Below, piece after piece: positions 22,356-31,811 of a DNA stretch of 64,000 nucleotides. Every line of letters begins with the position of its first letter. Within the stretch, counting starts at the first letter, position 1. The notes below the pieces were generated by a model. The model was not told where the DNA came from. It was given only the letters and a program-made list of their open reading frames with translations, and made no database searches. The translations under genes and the position numbers were made by a program. Source of the stretch: Prorocentrum cordatum. Its lineage: Eukaryota > Sar > Dinophyceae > Prorocentrales > Prorocentraceae. The DNA lies in contig CAUYUJ010018876.1 in assembly GCA_963575745.1 (NCBI GenBank), forward strand, positions 62,001 to 126,000. The letters are read 5' to 3'.

Positions 22356-23639
22356 ATGGTTCCAGCGCCCGCTGCTTTCTCGTATGCGCCGTGGGTGCGT
22401 CCAGATGAGTGGACAGTTGTCCAAGGAGGTCGGAAGGGGAAGAAGAAGCAAGGCCAGGGAGTTGCGTGCCCAGGCTGTGGTTGCAAGAAGAATGCTCCTG
22501 ATGACACTCATTGCTACCATTGCAGTGCTCTATTGCCTCGCCTCGCTGTCGGTCATCCACCTGCTGCTCAAGGGTCATGGGCACGCCCTGCGTTGCCCCC
22601 AGGCTCGTTCTTCCGTCTCGGCCCGCTCATGGGGGGTAAAGGTGGAGGCTTCACAGGCGGCGGCATTGGCGGCAAGGGGGGCACGGGCGGCGGCGGCAAA
22701 GGCAGAGGACACGGCGGTTGGGCTGATTCATGGGCAGGCGGCGCACCTCAGCCTGGTCCCGTCGAGGCTGGATCTGGCCAGCTGTCGCCTTTGCCAGTGG
22801 GAGCAGTGCCCAACCTGTCCAAGGATGAGGCGTCGGAGCTGGCTCGACTGTGTGAGAAGGCTGGCGACAAGGCAGGTGCCACCAAGTATTCTTCCTTTGC
22901 GAAGTCGTTGGCGGCTACTGAGGAGCGTGCTAAGCAGCCAGTCTCGGCACATCAGGCTGCCCAGCAACATCACACGCTTGTTCGGCGTCTCGAGAAGCAG
23001 CTGGAGGGCGACCTTGCGAGGCTCATCCGTCTGCAGCCCGAAGTTCAGGAGCAGAACGAGAAGGTCAAGCGTGTGCGCGGCGAGTTGCAGGAAGCTGACA
23101 GGGTGTACAAAGAGGCGGTCCAGAAGCTGGCTGCTGATCCGAAGGTCGTGCCCAACGTCGAGACGGCAAAGCTCAAGCTCGAGGACTTGCTGTCAGGCTC
23201 TGTGGACATCGGCTCCATCATCAGCTGCGACATCCTCGAGGACTTCGGCGACGACGACGAGCTCGAGTTGTCGGCTGAAGATCGCGAGGAGATGCAGAAG
23301 CGCACGGCGCTTCTGTCTCAGGGCATTGCGGACATGGCCAAGACACTGTTCCAGCAGGCAGTTGACCAGGCCAAGTCCGCCCAGGCAGCACATCAAGCGC
23401 ATAAGGCTCCTGTGGCTGGCAAGCGTCGCAAGCGTGAAGATGGGCTTCATGAAGCTGGTGGGGGTGTCGGCGGTGCGGAGGCCGCTGCAGCTGCCGCTCC
23501 TGGTGGTGAGGGCGAACCATCCCCGACGGCTGGGTGCAGCCAGCAGGTGCCAGTCGAGGCGCCGCCGGCAGATATTCGTGCGCGTGCAGATGCGGCTCTT
23601 CATGCCAGTGAGTCAGGTGGCGCCTCCCCCTCGTCTTGA
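22356..23639 (+). CDS. LINE ORF1 (zinc finger / coiled-coil RNA-binding-type protein)
   Basis: 427 residues from the first ATG after the GGA tract; upstream codons are repeat-derived. Residues 38-56 form a Cys4 knuckle (C38, C41, C53, C56; CPGC...CYHC) like RanBP2/zinc-ribbon fingers. Residues 92-121 are Gly-rich. Residues 205-260 are a strong coiled coil (for example LQPEVQEQNEKVKRVRGELQ). Residues 294-310 are acidic and a basic patch KRRKRE sits near 356. LINE ORF1 proteins coat the element RNA; that role is inferred from position and architecture. The frame is intact. It overlaps the likely ORF2 start (ATG at 23602) by 38 bp in another frame. Confidence 0.75.
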   Translation: MVPAPAAFSYAPWVRPDEWTVVQGGRKGKKKQGQGVACPGCGCKKNAPDDTHCYHCSALLPRLAVGHPPAAQGSWARPALPPGSFFRLGPLMGGKGGGFTGGGIGGKGGTGGGGKGRGHGGWADSWAGGAPQPGPVEAGSGQLSPLPVGAVPNLSKDEASELARLCEKAGDKAGATKYSSFAKSLAATEERAKQPVSAHQAAQQHHTLVRRLEKQLEGDLARLIRLQPEVQEQNEKVKRVRGELQEADRVYKEAVQKLAADPKVVPNVETAKLKLEDLLSGSVDIGSIISCDILEDFGDDDELELSAEDREEMQKRTALLSQGIADMAKTLFQQAVDQAKSAQAAHQAHKAPVAGKRRKREDGLHEAGGGVGGAEAAAAAAPGGEGEPSPTAGCSQQVPVEAPPADIRARADAALHASESGGASPSS

Positions 23640-24873
23640 GGGGGGGGAGCTCTCTAGCATTAGCGAGTCTTGTGTTGCTGGAATTCGGTCGGTTTTTGAC
23701 TTTTTTGCCTCTCGGGCCTCGGTCGTAGGTTCGAAATCCAGAGTCTCTGGTATCAGGCTTTTTAAGAGGTTCCAGTCTGTCTTTCGAGCCGCCACTCCCG
23801 GGGCCAATTCTTGGGTTGCGCCCTTGGTCCCTGCTGACGTCCAAGGTGCCCCAGGATCCAAGCCCTTGGGGCCCCCGAGGCCCGTTCCTCTTCCTGTTCC
23901 CTCTGGGTCCTTGGATTTCCAGCTGGAGATTGCCACTGTCAACGGGAACTCTTGGGGCACGTTCTACAAGTTTCTGGAGTCTACGTCGGCCCACGTTGTC
24001 ATTGGCCAAGAGCATCGCCTCAGAGCCTCGGACATCGACCAGAAGTCGGAAATCTGCAAGAAGGCTGGGTTCAAGACTGTTTGGGAGCCCGGTGTGCTCG
24101 GTGAAGGTGGTGGTGTTGATTCGGGAGTTGTTGTGGCGGCTCGTGACGGACTTGGATGATACGAAGCCTCTGAAGTGGTTCTTGCTGAAGGGCGAGCAGT
24201 CGCTGCTCTGATTCACGTTCCTGGATGTGCTCCGTTCGCCATCGTGTCGGTCTACCTGGTCCACTCTCAAGGACTGTCGGAAGCTAACATGGAAATCCTT
24301 CGGGCTGTCGGTATCTTTCTCGAATCCCAGGGTTGTGATTTTGTCGTCGCTGGTGATTTCAATTTCTCTCCTGGGGTCCTGTTTGAAACCAACTTTGCGG
24401 AGCTTCTGAAAGGGGTCATTGTGTCTGCTGATGGGCGCGCCCACTTCCCCTCTGGAGGGGGGGGTTCTGACGCCTTTGTTTTTTTCGTACTCTCTGAAGC
24501 CTTGAGGCGGTGCTTGCAGCAAGTCAGAGTGGTCACTGAGCCCGATATTTCCCCGCATAAGCCTGTGGCCATTAAATTTCACACGTCCCTCGGCTCTCTG
24601 AAAGCTCCCGCGTTCCGCCGCCCCCCCGACTTGCCTCCGTCGGCGCCTGTGGGGCCTCAGCCGTGCCCTGGGGATTGGTCCGAGGCTGCCGCCAAGGCCG
24701 AAGCCGCGCACAGGGCTGCTCTGTCGGGGGACCTGCAGAAAGCCAGGGACCTTCTTACGCCTGGGTATCGTTTGTGGGCCAATTCGGCCGAGTCTGACTT
24801 GGCCAAAGTCTTGGGGGTTGAGCTTCCCGCCCTCGGTATGTCAGGAGCGAAAGAAGGACGTACATGTACGTGA
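23602..24873 (+). pseudogene. LINE ORF2, APE-type endonuclease domain (one stop)
   Basis: Starts at ATG 23602, inside ORF1. Expected role: nicks the target DNA to prime reverse transcription. Visible motifs: an N-terminal IATVNGNSW (Asn position, 23941-23949); GQEH with the catalytic-type Glu (24010-24012); GDFN (24352-24363); and SPHKP near the end (about 24550-24560). The usual DYF before SPH reads VFF here, so the Asp there seems lost. An in-frame TGA at 24157-24159 (DGLG*YEAS) interrupts otherwise continuous sequence, probably a single-base change. The frame then reaches the 154-bp insertion and stops inside it. Confidence 0.75.
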
Positions 24874-24994
24874 ATCCACGCAGGTTTCGAGAGCACGCAT
24901 TGCACAAATGTTCGTATAACGCGGCCGGTCTCGCGAATCAAGGGGCCGTGTTCATGTACATAGCTGGGCGCGTACGTCTTTTGTGGGCTCCCTA
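24841..24994. mobile_element. 154-bp TIR insertion within LINE ORF2
   Basis: Bounded by 5-bp direct repeats GTATG (24836-24840 and 24995-24999). The ends are imperfect inverted repeats (TCAGGAGC...GACGTAC against TAGGGAGC...GACGTAC, 17 of 26 matching). Removing it with one GTATG copy deletes 159 bp (53 codons) and rejoins ORF2 in the same frame, so it is a later insertion. It resembles dinoflagellate introner-type elements, but the in-frame excision would not use GT-AG borders. Confidence 0.7.
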
Positions 24995-24996
24995 GT

Positions 24997-25491
24997 ATGA
25001 GAGGTAAACGCCCCAAGCTTGTGTGGAAATCGGTTATTAAACCTGCTGGCAAAGTCAAGGACCCCAGCCTTAGGTCCATCACGTGGCTGGCCGCTCAGCT
25101 TCGAGCGCTCAGGAGCTACCTTTTGAGTGATGGTGCGGTGCTGCCACCTGCCGGTCGGGGCGTTGCTCGCGACATCGTTTCAGTGCCCGTCGAGGTCGCT
25201 GTACAGGCCGACTCCGACTGGCACCAGTTCTTCCAGGCTAGTGTTGGCTTAGCTGCCCGCTGCCTGGATCTCTCTCGTCCCCACGTTTCTTCCCAGCGCG
25301 GCTTCGATTTTAGGTCTGGACAACCTCCTAGCCAAGGTGGCTCAGGGGATTGCACTCGTGTGCGTTGCCAGGTCAGTCGGGCGACGATGATGGTCTCTGC
25401 GATCCTGAAGGCGGAGAGCCCAGTGATGTTGCTGGCTCTCTGCGCGCGGATCTTGAAGTTCTGCTCGACTCGGTCGATCAGGCCTGTTTGA
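24997..25491 (+). pseudogene. LINE ORF2, linker between endonuclease and RT
   Basis: Continues the endonuclease frame after the insertion (KLVWKSVIKPAGKVKDPSLR, ITWLAAQLRALRSYL). The protein-like part ends near 25320; the likely continuation (LDNLLAKVAQGIALV) lies in a second frame and then the RT frame in a third, so at least one indel occurs at 25320-25350. The linker shows no catalytic motif. Confidence 0.6.
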
Positions 25492-27278
25492 AGGCTAAGG
25501 TCGCGGCTGCTGCAAGGTCTAAGGCGTCTTGGCAGGAATGGGTTCGAGAAGGATTGGATAAGGGCAGTCGTAATGCTCAGCGTGCCATTCGTGACCCCGA
25601 GCCTTGGGCCCCCACGACCACGCTCACGGCTGGGGGCATCATTGTCGCGGACCCCATGGCCCTCTTGAAGGCCGAGGCTGATAAGTTTGCGTCTATTTGG
25701 GGGGATGGGGACGGGGAGGGCATTGATGACTCGTTTCTCGAACCCCTGCCTGTCCTTCAGCCTTCTGAGCTGCGTGCCTTTTCTAAGAAGTATCGGCTGT
25801 CCAGCGCTGTGAGTGTTGATGGTTTTCATTGCCGTCATTTCTCGCTGCTCTGTGATCAGGCCCTTCACTGCCTCGCCCTCTGGTTTTGTGTCATAGAGGC
25901 CACGGGCTACCTGCCGCACCAGATTTCCTGGGTTCTCATGGCCCTTTTGGGCAAGCCCGCTGGGGGCTTTCGGCCTATCGGGGCGTTCCCCAGTTGGTGC
26001 CGCCTCTGGGGGCGGGCCCGCCGGTCGTTTGCGCAACGCTGGGAAGGCGACAACCCTCGGGACTTCTGGGCGGCGGGGGCCAACAGGGGCGCATCTGGCG
26101 TGGTGTGGCGGCAAGCCTTTAAGGCCGAGGCGGGACTCAGCCGTGGCGAAGTGTCGGCCTCCATTTTCTGGGATCTTAGGAAGTATTATGAGCACATCGA
26201 CCTTCGTTTGCTTTATGCCAGGTGCCGACAACACGGGTTTCCTCTAGGTATCGCTAGGCTGGCCATTCGAGCGTATGCTACCGCTAGATACCTGGCCCTT
26301 GGAGGCTATGTCGAAGGGCCTTATTTCGTCATCAGGGGCATCGTGGCGGGCTGCTCGTTCGCCACTAGCTTGATCAGGGTTTTCGCTTTGGCCAGCTTCG
26401 ACTCGCTCCCTCGGTCGCCAGGCTTGGACTTCGACGCGTATGTTGATGACCTGGGTCTCAGCTGCACGGGCAGCGCCAGGCAGGTCGTTCGTGCGCTGGT
26501 GGGCGGAGCCCGAGCGCTCCACAAGTGCATCACTGATGAGCTGCAGTGCCTTCTCGCCATGGACAAAGTGGGGATGGCTGCTAGCAACAATGAAGTCGCC
26601 TCTCAGCTCCTCCAGAAACTTGGGCCCCTGGCTGGGCAAGGAGTGGGTATAGGAAGAGTTACGAACTTGGGGGTTGACTACACGGCGGGCCGATCCCTGA
26701 GGGCTCCTGGCCGTGGCCGTGCGGCCAAGTTTAAAGCTCGTCTTGCGACTGCGCTTCGCAAGACCAGGAGGCTCAAAAATATTGGGGTCGTCCTCGGGAG
26801 GCGCAGCTTGAAGGTTTTTGCTGCGGGGCCTCTGGCTGGTGGGACTTACGGGTCCGACATCTTCGGGGTGTCCGATGCCGAGCTCCTGACCTTGCGTCGT
26901 GCTGCTATGTCTTGTGTTAAGCCACGCTCGCAAGGGCGTTCTCTTGCCGTGCTCAGCCTGCTTGAGGGAGACCCGTGCTGGCGAGCGAGTGTGGTGCCGA
27001 TTATCAGATGGTCGAACGAAATCTGGCTGTGCCACACTCGTGCGTTCCCGTGGTGTTTGTCTTGGGCGGATCTGCGTGAGGGCTGGATGCAGACCTTCAG
27101 CCACGACATCCACTCGTGGTCTAAGGTTCGTGGGCCGCTCTCGGCCCTCCGCATGTGCATCTACCGTCTGGGGTGGGACATGCCCGATTTCACCACCCTC
27201 AGGGACGACTTTGGAAGGGGCATTTCGCTGACGCTTCCCCCCCCCCCCCCCCCGTTTAGTCAAGGTCTTGTGTCGTGA
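25350..27278 (+). CDS. LINE ORF2, reverse transcriptase domain
   Basis: Longest intact frame of the element (about 640 codons; the true start is the upstream ORF2, there is no ATG here). RT motif A: FWDLRKYYEHID with Asp at 26172-26174. Motif B: GIVAGCSFATS (about 26338-26371). Motif C: YVDD at 26439-26450. All catalytic aspartates are present. Downstream is the thumb region and a Trp-rich segment. The frame ends at TGA (27276-27278) just after a 16-base C run (27237-27252), a likely indel site; the same frame continues past the TGA into the zinc-ribbon segment. Confidence 0.9.
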   Translation: MHSCALPGQSGDDDGLCDPEGGEPSDVAGSLRADLEVLLDSVDQACLKAKVAAAARSKASWQEWVREGLDKGSRNAQRAIRDPEPWAPTTTLTAGGIIVADPMALLKAEADKFASIWGDGDGEGIDDSFLEPLPVLQPSELRAFSKKYRLSSAVSVDGFHCRHFSLLCDQALHCLALWFCVIEATGYLPHQISWVLMALLGKPAGGFRPIGAFPSWCRLWGRARRSFAQRWEGDNPRDFWAAGANRGASGVVWRQAFKAEAGLSRGEVSASIFWDLRKYYEHIDLRLLYARCRQHGFPLGIARLAIRAYATARYLALGGYVEGPYFVIRGIVAGCSFATSLIRVFALASFDSLPRSPGLDFDAYVDDLGLSCTGSARQVVRALVGGARALHKCITDELQCLLAMDKVGMAASNNEVASQLLQKLGPLAGQGVGIGRVTNLGVDYTAGRSLRAPGRGRAAKFKARLATALRKTRRLKNIGVVLGRRSLKVFAAGPLAGGTYGSDIFGVSDAELLTLRRAAMSCVKPRSQGRSLAVLSLLEGDPCWRASVVPIIRWSNEIWLCHTRAFPWCLSWADLREGWMQTFSHDIHSWSKVRGPLSALRMCIYRLGWDMPDFTTLRDDFGRGISLTLPPPPPPFSQGLVS

Positions 27279-27995
27279 CGCGGTGCTCAGAACCTGGAGC
27301 GGGATTCTGGAGATAAGTACGGGGTGGGGTACAGGCTCTGTTGGGATGTGGTCAAGCAGCAGCTCTCGTCGTCCAAGATCCCCGCCAAGGCCAAGGGTGT
27401 CATGAGAGCTCAAGCTTGTCGTGCGTTCTGGGCAGGAGCCGATGCTGAGGTGGCTGGCTATTTCGAGGTGTCGAGTCTCTGCCCGTTATGCGGTGTCGCG
27501 AAGGACACCTTGCACCATCGGCTTTTTTGCTGCTCGGCGTGCGACGAGCTGCGCAAGGAAGTGCTACCCGCTTGGCTAGTGGAAGCTGCCTGTGATACGT
27601 CGGACCCGGGTTATGAGGAAGAGCTCTTTCTGTATGGGGCGTTCCGTCACCCAGGAGATGTTGCCCCAAGACCTCTGTGTGATGGTGGTGTCTCTCTTGT
27701 GTGGCATGTCGAGGGCCTCCCTCCTCCTCCTCCTGCGTGTGGTGCTGACAGGGTGGCTCCTGGGGATAGCATGTGGGGATATTTGTTTATGGGCGGCTCG
27801 TGCCACAGGCATGTGGTGAAAGAGCTGTCGCGTGCGGGCTGGGCTGTGACCATGGTGGGGAAAGATGGCGAGCTCCTAGGTGTCCTGAAGGGGCCTGTGT
27901 GGGCCCCATTGGCCTCAGACTCCCCGGGCCGCCGAGTATGCTGCGTTCGCGTTCTGTGGGGCCTATGCCGATGCCCCGTCGGTGTGCTACAGTGA
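27279..27995 (+). pseudogene. LINE ORF2, zinc ribbon and N-terminal RNase H
   Basis: Same frame as the RT, after the TGA. Contains CPLCG...HHRLFCC (27480-27533), the zinc-binding segment found after the RT in many LINEs, then a Pro-rich stretch and GYLFMGGSCHRH, the start of RNase H. The first catalytic Asp expected in DGS is Gly here (GGC at 27792-27794, one base from GAC). Near 27920-27930 the real frame shifts by one: AEYAAFAFCGAYADAP, with the catalytic Glu, continues in the next segment. Confidence 0.75.
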
Positions 27996-28752
27996 CTGTC
28001 AAAATGTTGTGGACCACGTGGCGCTCCGTGCTGATGCGCTCTGTGGCAAGAGGCAGCACGCAGGTCTTGTGCTGCAAGGCAAGCACCATTTTGGAAGGAA
28101 CCTGTGCGCCCTCCACAAAGTTTCGGCCCACAGGGATGTCGATGAAAGCGGCATTTCGGCCAGTGAACGTTTCAGAAGACTAGGCAACCACTTTGCTGAC
28201 CAGGCTGCCAAAGAGGCGGCGCGATTGCACCCCTCCTTGACTCCTGTTGAGGCTGATGAGCTCGATAGGAAGATCAAGATAGCGCGTCTGGTCTTAAAAG
28301 CTGGGTCTGTTCTGCTGCCTTTGTGGCCGCGTCTTGAGTTTCGAGGCACCGCCAGGTCCAGGCCCCCTCCCGCTCCTCGTCACCCTCCTCTTGATGTTGG
28401 GCACTCGTGGGCGCGGGTTGGGTCCTTCTGGCAGTGCCGAGTTTGCCTTAAGGGCTCTCGGGCGCGGGCCCCTCCTCCTGGGGACTGTCCAGGACACTCC
28501 AGGCTGGGCCAAGGCGTGCTGCTGAGGTTGGGGCATAAGGTCGTTGCCTTCCCCTGCTCAGATCGCTCGAATTTGTTTGTTTGCTTGTCATGCAAGTTTT
28601 ACAGTAGTGGCTCGCAAATTCTAAAGCTCGGCAAAGAGTGTGGCCAGCCCGCAGTCACGTCAATGCGCAACTTGCGCAAGCTCAAAAAGGGCTTGCATCC
28701 TGACAAGGCTCAGGTGACGGTTGACATTGATGACTTTGTCGCCTTACTATAG
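27930..28752 (+). pseudogene. LINE ORF2, C-terminal RNase H and Cys-rich tail
   Basis: In the shifted frame: AEYAAF (Glu), CYSDCQNVVD (third acidic residue), KVSAHRDVD and RLGNHFADQAAKEAA (fourth Asp), the canonical RNase H order. RNase H removes the RNA strand during second-strand synthesis. A C-terminal region has CRVCLKG and CLSCKFYSSG Cys pairs, possibly another zinc finger, and ends in an acidic VTVDIDDFVALL before TAG at 28750. Confidence 0.8.
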
Positions 28753-28791
28753 GAGCTTGGCTCCTAGGTGCCTGTTTGAGCCTCGGACAGG
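28750..28791 (+). promoter_or_regulatory. Two stem-loops at the LINE 3' end
   Basis: TAGGAGC-TTG-GCTCCTA (28750-28766) begins in the stop codon. A second stem, CCTGT...ACAGG, spans 28771-28791. LINE reverse transcriptases often recognise 3' hairpins of their RNA; that function here is inference. Confidence 0.5.
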
Positions 28792-28835
28792 TGCGTCGGT
28801 CACTGTAGGAGGCATGGGCGTTGCTGCCAAAACAA

Positions 28836-29060
28836 GGAGGAGGGAAGAGGATGAAGGAGGAGGAGGAGGAGAAGGCGGAGGAGGAGGGAAGAGGATGATG
28901 AAGGAGGAGGAGGAGGATGAGAAGTCGGAGGAGGAGGAGGAGGAGAAGTCGGAGGAGGAGGAGGAGGAGGGAAGAGGATGAAGGAGGAGGAGAAAGAGGA
29001 GGGATGAGGAGGAGGATGAAGGAGGAGGGACGAGGAGGATGAAGGATGAGAAGTCGGAGG
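28836..29060. repeat. GGA tract at the 3' side of the LINE
   Basis: About 220 bp of GGA with GATGAAGGA variants, then mixed purine-rich sequence to 29190. Confidence 0.9.
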
Positions 29061-29735
29061 AGGAGGGATGACGCAGGAAGAAAGCGGTGAGGAAGGGGGG
29101 AGTATTGAGGAATGATGAGGAGGATGGAGAAGGGGGTGAGGGTTTTGGGGGGATACAGGAGGGAGGAGTACCGAGTTTTGGAAGAGGGGGTATGATGGAT
29201 GCGACGGGAGACGCAAGGGTTCAGGTGCAGGGGTTGGCGCGGGGCTCCAAGCACCTGAGGGTCCCCACCCCAGCTGCCCCCGCCACCGCCGTCGTCTGGG
29301 GCCGCCGTCGTCGCCGTTCGCCGTCGTCCGTCGTCTGTTGTCGACTAGGTATTCATTTCTTTACAAAAATTGCTGATCTCTGGAAATGGTTCCGCGCGCT
29401 CTCGCCTCGACGCCGGCTACATTTTCTCTGAAAGCGAGGCTCCCGCTCGAGCGTTGGCTTGATCCAGAATGTGGGCCCTTGGAGGCCCAGCTACGACGAC
29501 AACGGCTTCCGCTCGATACTTCCTCACAATTTACCCCGAGACACCCTGGCCAGAGAGGCCCCCGAACTCAGGAACGGCGCTCTCGCTCGAGACTTCCTCG
29601 CACTTCAGTCAGTGGCCGACAAAGAAAAGATTCCCCCCCGAAAGGGGGTGCAATCGAAGACGAAGTGGGCGGGTATCGAGGGTTGGGGTATACGGAATCC
29701 AAGACACGCATGCCAGTAAGAGCCAACACTCTTAA
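29061..29735. other. Mixed sequence, no supportable gene
   Basis: Purine-rich to 29190, a short CCGTCGTC patch at 29280-29345, then unique sequence. No domain recognised. Confidence 0.5.
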
Positions 29736-29737
29736 AA

Positions 29738-29755
29738 TGATCATCGTCGTTGTCG

Positions 29756-29787
<32 letters not shown>

Positions 29788-29876
29788 GTCGTCCTAGTCG
29801 CCGTCGTCGTCGCCGTCGTCGTCGTCGTCGTCGGCGTTCTCATAGTCCGCCATCGTCCGTCTTCGTCGTCGTCGTC

Positions 29877-29907
<31 letters not shown>

Positions 29908-29995
29908 TCCATTGCCGTCGTCCGTCCGTCCGTCGTCGTCATCGCCGTCGCCGTTGTCGTCGTCGTCGTCGCCGTCGCGTCGCCGTCGTCGTCGC
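29738..29995. repeat. GTC/CGT triplet array
   Basis: GTC triplets, pure at 29748-29790, with GCC and CAT interruptions. It grades into the candidate exon at 29960-30330. Confidence 0.9.
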
Positions 29996-30333
29996 CGTCG
30001 CCGGCGCCGGCGTCGCCGCTGCCGTCGCTGCCGCCGTCGTCCGTCGCCGTCGCCGCAGCCTTGCCGCCCAGGCGCCCGATGGTGGCCTCGCCGACGGGCG
30101 CCCCGCCCGAGCTCATGCTCAGGTCGGCGTCGGACTCGGCGCTGGTCAGGCAAGGCATGGTGGCCAGCCCGACGGGCCGTGCGGCACGCGCTGCGGAGCT
30201 CGTCGCCGTCGCCGCCGCCGCCGTCGTCCTCTTCTTCCTCCTTTCGCCCTCCTCTTCCTCCTCGCCCTCTCCACCCTTCGTCCGTTTCGTTGCGAGCAGT
30301 GGGGAGGCGTCCTGGTCTGCCTTCAGGTCCAAG
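29960..30333 (-). CDS. Candidate exon, low-complexity hypothetical protein
   Basis: Minus frame with G or C in almost every third position: DQDASPLLATKRTKGG, ARPVGLATMPCLTSAESDAD and LSMSSGGAPVGEATIGRLGG, followed by an Asp/Gly/Ala repeat derived from the GTC array. The 5' edge (AG then GCAGACCAG) resembles a splice acceptor. The bias could partly reflect the GC-rich repeat. No family recognised. Confidence 0.35.
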
Positions 30334-30424
30334 CATGATGTGATTTCATGTTTGTGGTGTGCGCACCACGCTACCATAACACTTCTGACTGATTCAATCT
30401 TGTTTGACTGCGCTCGTCTCATGT

Positions 30425-31185
30425 TCTAAGAACACAGGTTTTGTTGTGGAAGCATTCCTTGGCTCGGAGAGCGTTCCGTGGTATGCCTATAAGGACACGG
30501 TGACGGTCGGTCCCTGCTCAATCGTTTTCCCCCTCGCCCTAGTCGTTCGTCCACCTCCCCTTCCTTGCGCTTCTTCTCGTCCTCCCCGCCAGGGCCATGC
30601 TGTCTCCCAGACTGCATGCCCCCCCCCCTCTCCCCCTTCTTCCAATACGCACCATGTCCCCCCCCCCGCCCCCTCGCCCGCGCACGTGCCCCGCGCCATG
30701 GTGCGCCAACCCGTCGCTTCGTGGCCTTCCTCCTCGGCGCACCCGAGAAGGAGGTAGCCCGCAGGGGCCTTTCTTCGGGCTGCGGGGCCGCTGGGAGGTG
30801 GCACAAGCACGGCGGCGGAGGTCTGAGACATCGCTGGTTTGCCGAGGGCCCTTGCCGTTTCTCGAAGAAGAGCATCCCTGATGGCCGCCTTGGTTTCCGC
30901 CTGAAGGGTCGTCGGGGGGTCTCGGATATCGGCTGGGCCATGCTCTTTTGGCGTCGGTCTTTTGTGCGCTGTTCATCGGCAGGTTGCGGCATTCGTCCAT
31001 CGGTGGAAAAGGGGTATGGGAGGGCAGGGAGAACGACAGAGAGGAAGAAGTAGGAGGATGAGGTGGAGGTGAAGAGGGAGGGGCCTGGAGGACTAGGTGA
31101 GGCAAGTGCACAAGAGGTGCTGGTAGAGGGAGGAGGGATCAGGAAAGAGAGGGCGACGGCGAGAGTGGAGGCAGAAGGGAGGAAG
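30425..31185. other. Unique sequence, no supportable gene
   Basis: C-rich and mixed sequence. Frames on both strands are open but none shows a domain or consistent codon bias. Confidence 0.4.
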
Positions 31186-31186
31186 C

Positions 31187-31232
31187 ATGGAGGGAGGGAG
31201 GGAGGGAGGGAGGGAGGGAAGGAGGGAGGAGG
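31187..31232. repeat. GGAG tetranucleotide run
   Basis: About ten GGAG/GGGA tetramers. Confidence 0.9.
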
Positions 31233-31469
31233 GGCCACCAGAGTAAAACCAGGCCACGTCAACGATGCTGCAACATCCTCCCGGCCAGAAAGTCCCCTTG
31301 TCACCAGTCGGGTGTGCCTCACTACGGGAAACACCCCCTTGAACGATGAGCACACCATGGGCCTGCCATTCAGGCAAGGGATTCTCCCAGATCGTTCTAA
31401 GACTTTGCAGTGCTCAGGATCAGCCATCTCAAGGAAGTGTCCTGCGAGAGCCTCGTTTCGTAAAGGAGC

Positions 31470-31800
31470 CGCCCTCGGGTTTGCATGCGTCCCCCAGCCG
31501 ATTTCGGCACACCCCTCACGAGGATCGTGGCCCCACAGAGAGCTCCACCGAAGGCCCCAGCGGCAGGGCTTGCATGCGTCCCTCCGCCCATTTCGGCACA
31601 CGACTCACGAGGATCGTGGCCCCGCAGGGAGCTCCACCAAAGGCCCCAGCGGCAGGGTTTGCATGCGTCCCCCCGTCCATTTCTGCACACCCCTCACGAG
31701 GATCGCGGCCCCATGGGGGCTTCCACCGAGAGTGGTACCCACAACGTGGTACTCACAGCTGCACATGGTTTGGTCCTTCGCCAGGATAGTTGTTTTCCTA
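31470..31800 (+). repeat. R90 repeat, three units plus 3' tail
   Basis: Three units with a 90-bp period (landmark GCATGCGTCC near 31483, 31573 and 31663), sharing TCGGCACACCCCTCACGAGG and GGGAGCTCCACC. A tail (GGTCCTTCGCCAGGATA) also follows the single unit near 47880. The large array at 62990-64000 is the same family. Confidence 0.85.
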
Positions 31801-31811
31801 ATTGGCGCGGT

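Larger units (their letters stand above)
22216..28800 (+). mobile_element. Non-LTR retrotransposon (LINE) with ORF1 and ORF2
   Basis: One element of about 6.5 kb. It carries ORF1 (zinc finger, Gly-rich region, coiled coil), then ORF2 with APE endonuclease, reverse transcriptase, zinc ribbon, RNase H and a C-terminal Cys-rich segment, all plus strand. The APE+RT+RNase H layout is typical of the I/Tad-like group of LINEs. Breaks: TGA at 24157, a 154-bp insertion at 24841, frame changes near 25320-25350 and 27920-27930, and TGA at 27276 after a C run. It is flanked by GGA tracts on both sides. No poly(A) tail and no target-site duplication could be identified, so the exact ends are approximate. 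Confidence 0.85.

Noticed and set aside
24157-24159. TGA in the LINE endonuclease read as selenocysteine
   Set aside because: No selenoprotein context. The element has other disabling changes, so a nonsense mutation is simpler.
24836-24995. Canonical GT-AG intron in LINE ORF2
   Set aside because: GT at 24836 and AG at 24994-24995 would remove 160 bp and bring a TGA into frame; the in-frame 159-bp removal has no GT-AG borders.
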